A stretch of DNA of 64,000 nucleotides from Tomocerus qinae. Taxonomy: Eukaryota > Arthropoda > Collembola > Entomobryomorpha > Tomoceridae. The position numbers were made by a program, and so were the translations under genes. The stretch is taken from contig CM034548.1 of NCBI GenBank assembly GCA_020055645.1, forward strand, positions 39,486,296 through 39,550,295, read 5' to 3'. Positions 63,993 to 64,000 of the stretch are shown here, piece after piece. Below the pieces are notes generated by a model. The model did no database searches. It was not told where the DNA came from and saw only the letters and a program-made list of their open reading frames with translations. Every line of letters begins with the position of its first letter. Position 1 is the stretch's first letter.

Positions 63993-64000
63993 CTGAAAGT

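Overview
The window looks like nuclear DNA of an insect. Genes are split by many short GT-AG introns (several of 70-110 bp), the non-coding DNA is strongly AT-rich, short (CCTAA)n motifs occur, and the proteins are insect versions of animal families: an AUTS2/Tay-like nuclear protein, a Nav-type channel, DHCR24 and REPTOR/CREBRF. The channel has a D-E-N-S selectivity filter, which I know only from aphid sodium channels. An aphid or close relative (Hemiptera, Sternorrhyncha) is therefore my best guess, but that placement is inference.

Layout. 561-12399 (+): 3' part of an AUTS2/Tay-family gene, at least eight coding exons, with earlier exons outside the window. 12400-18900: intergenic DNA and 3' UTRs between convergent genes. 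18901-26253 (-): a complete 18-exon gene for a four-domain voltage-gated sodium-channel-like protein of about 1383 residues. 26254-34992: a long intergenic stretch with MITEs and other inverted-repeat elements. 34993-44297 (+): a complete nine-exon DHCR24 gene of 504 residues, with a 20-bp minisatellite organised in 140-bp higher-order repeats in intron 3. 45645-47021 (+): a two-exon orphan gene with paired zinc-finger motifs. 47762-48675: three inverted-repeat elements in under 1 kb. 49596-50858 (+): a three-exon gene for a probable secreted orphan protein of 229 residues. 50859-60646: gene-poor, AT-rich DNA that may include a long REPTOR 3' UTR. 60647-63992 (-): the C-terminal half of REPTOR/CREBRF with its bZIP domain; upstream exons lie beyond the right edge.

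The genes do not form a functional cluster. The stand-out locus is the channel. All four domains are in one gene, and the DII-DIII linker sits inside a single exon, whereas aphid Nav is reported as two half-channel genes with the same DENS filter. Its S4 helices have lost gating charges, its linkers are very short, and it lacks the usual long C-terminal region. All 18 exons nevertheless keep frame, so it looks like a living, rapidly evolving gene and not a pseudogene.

Exon borders were set by hand from splice sites, reading frame and recall of family sequences. No search or transcript evidence was available.
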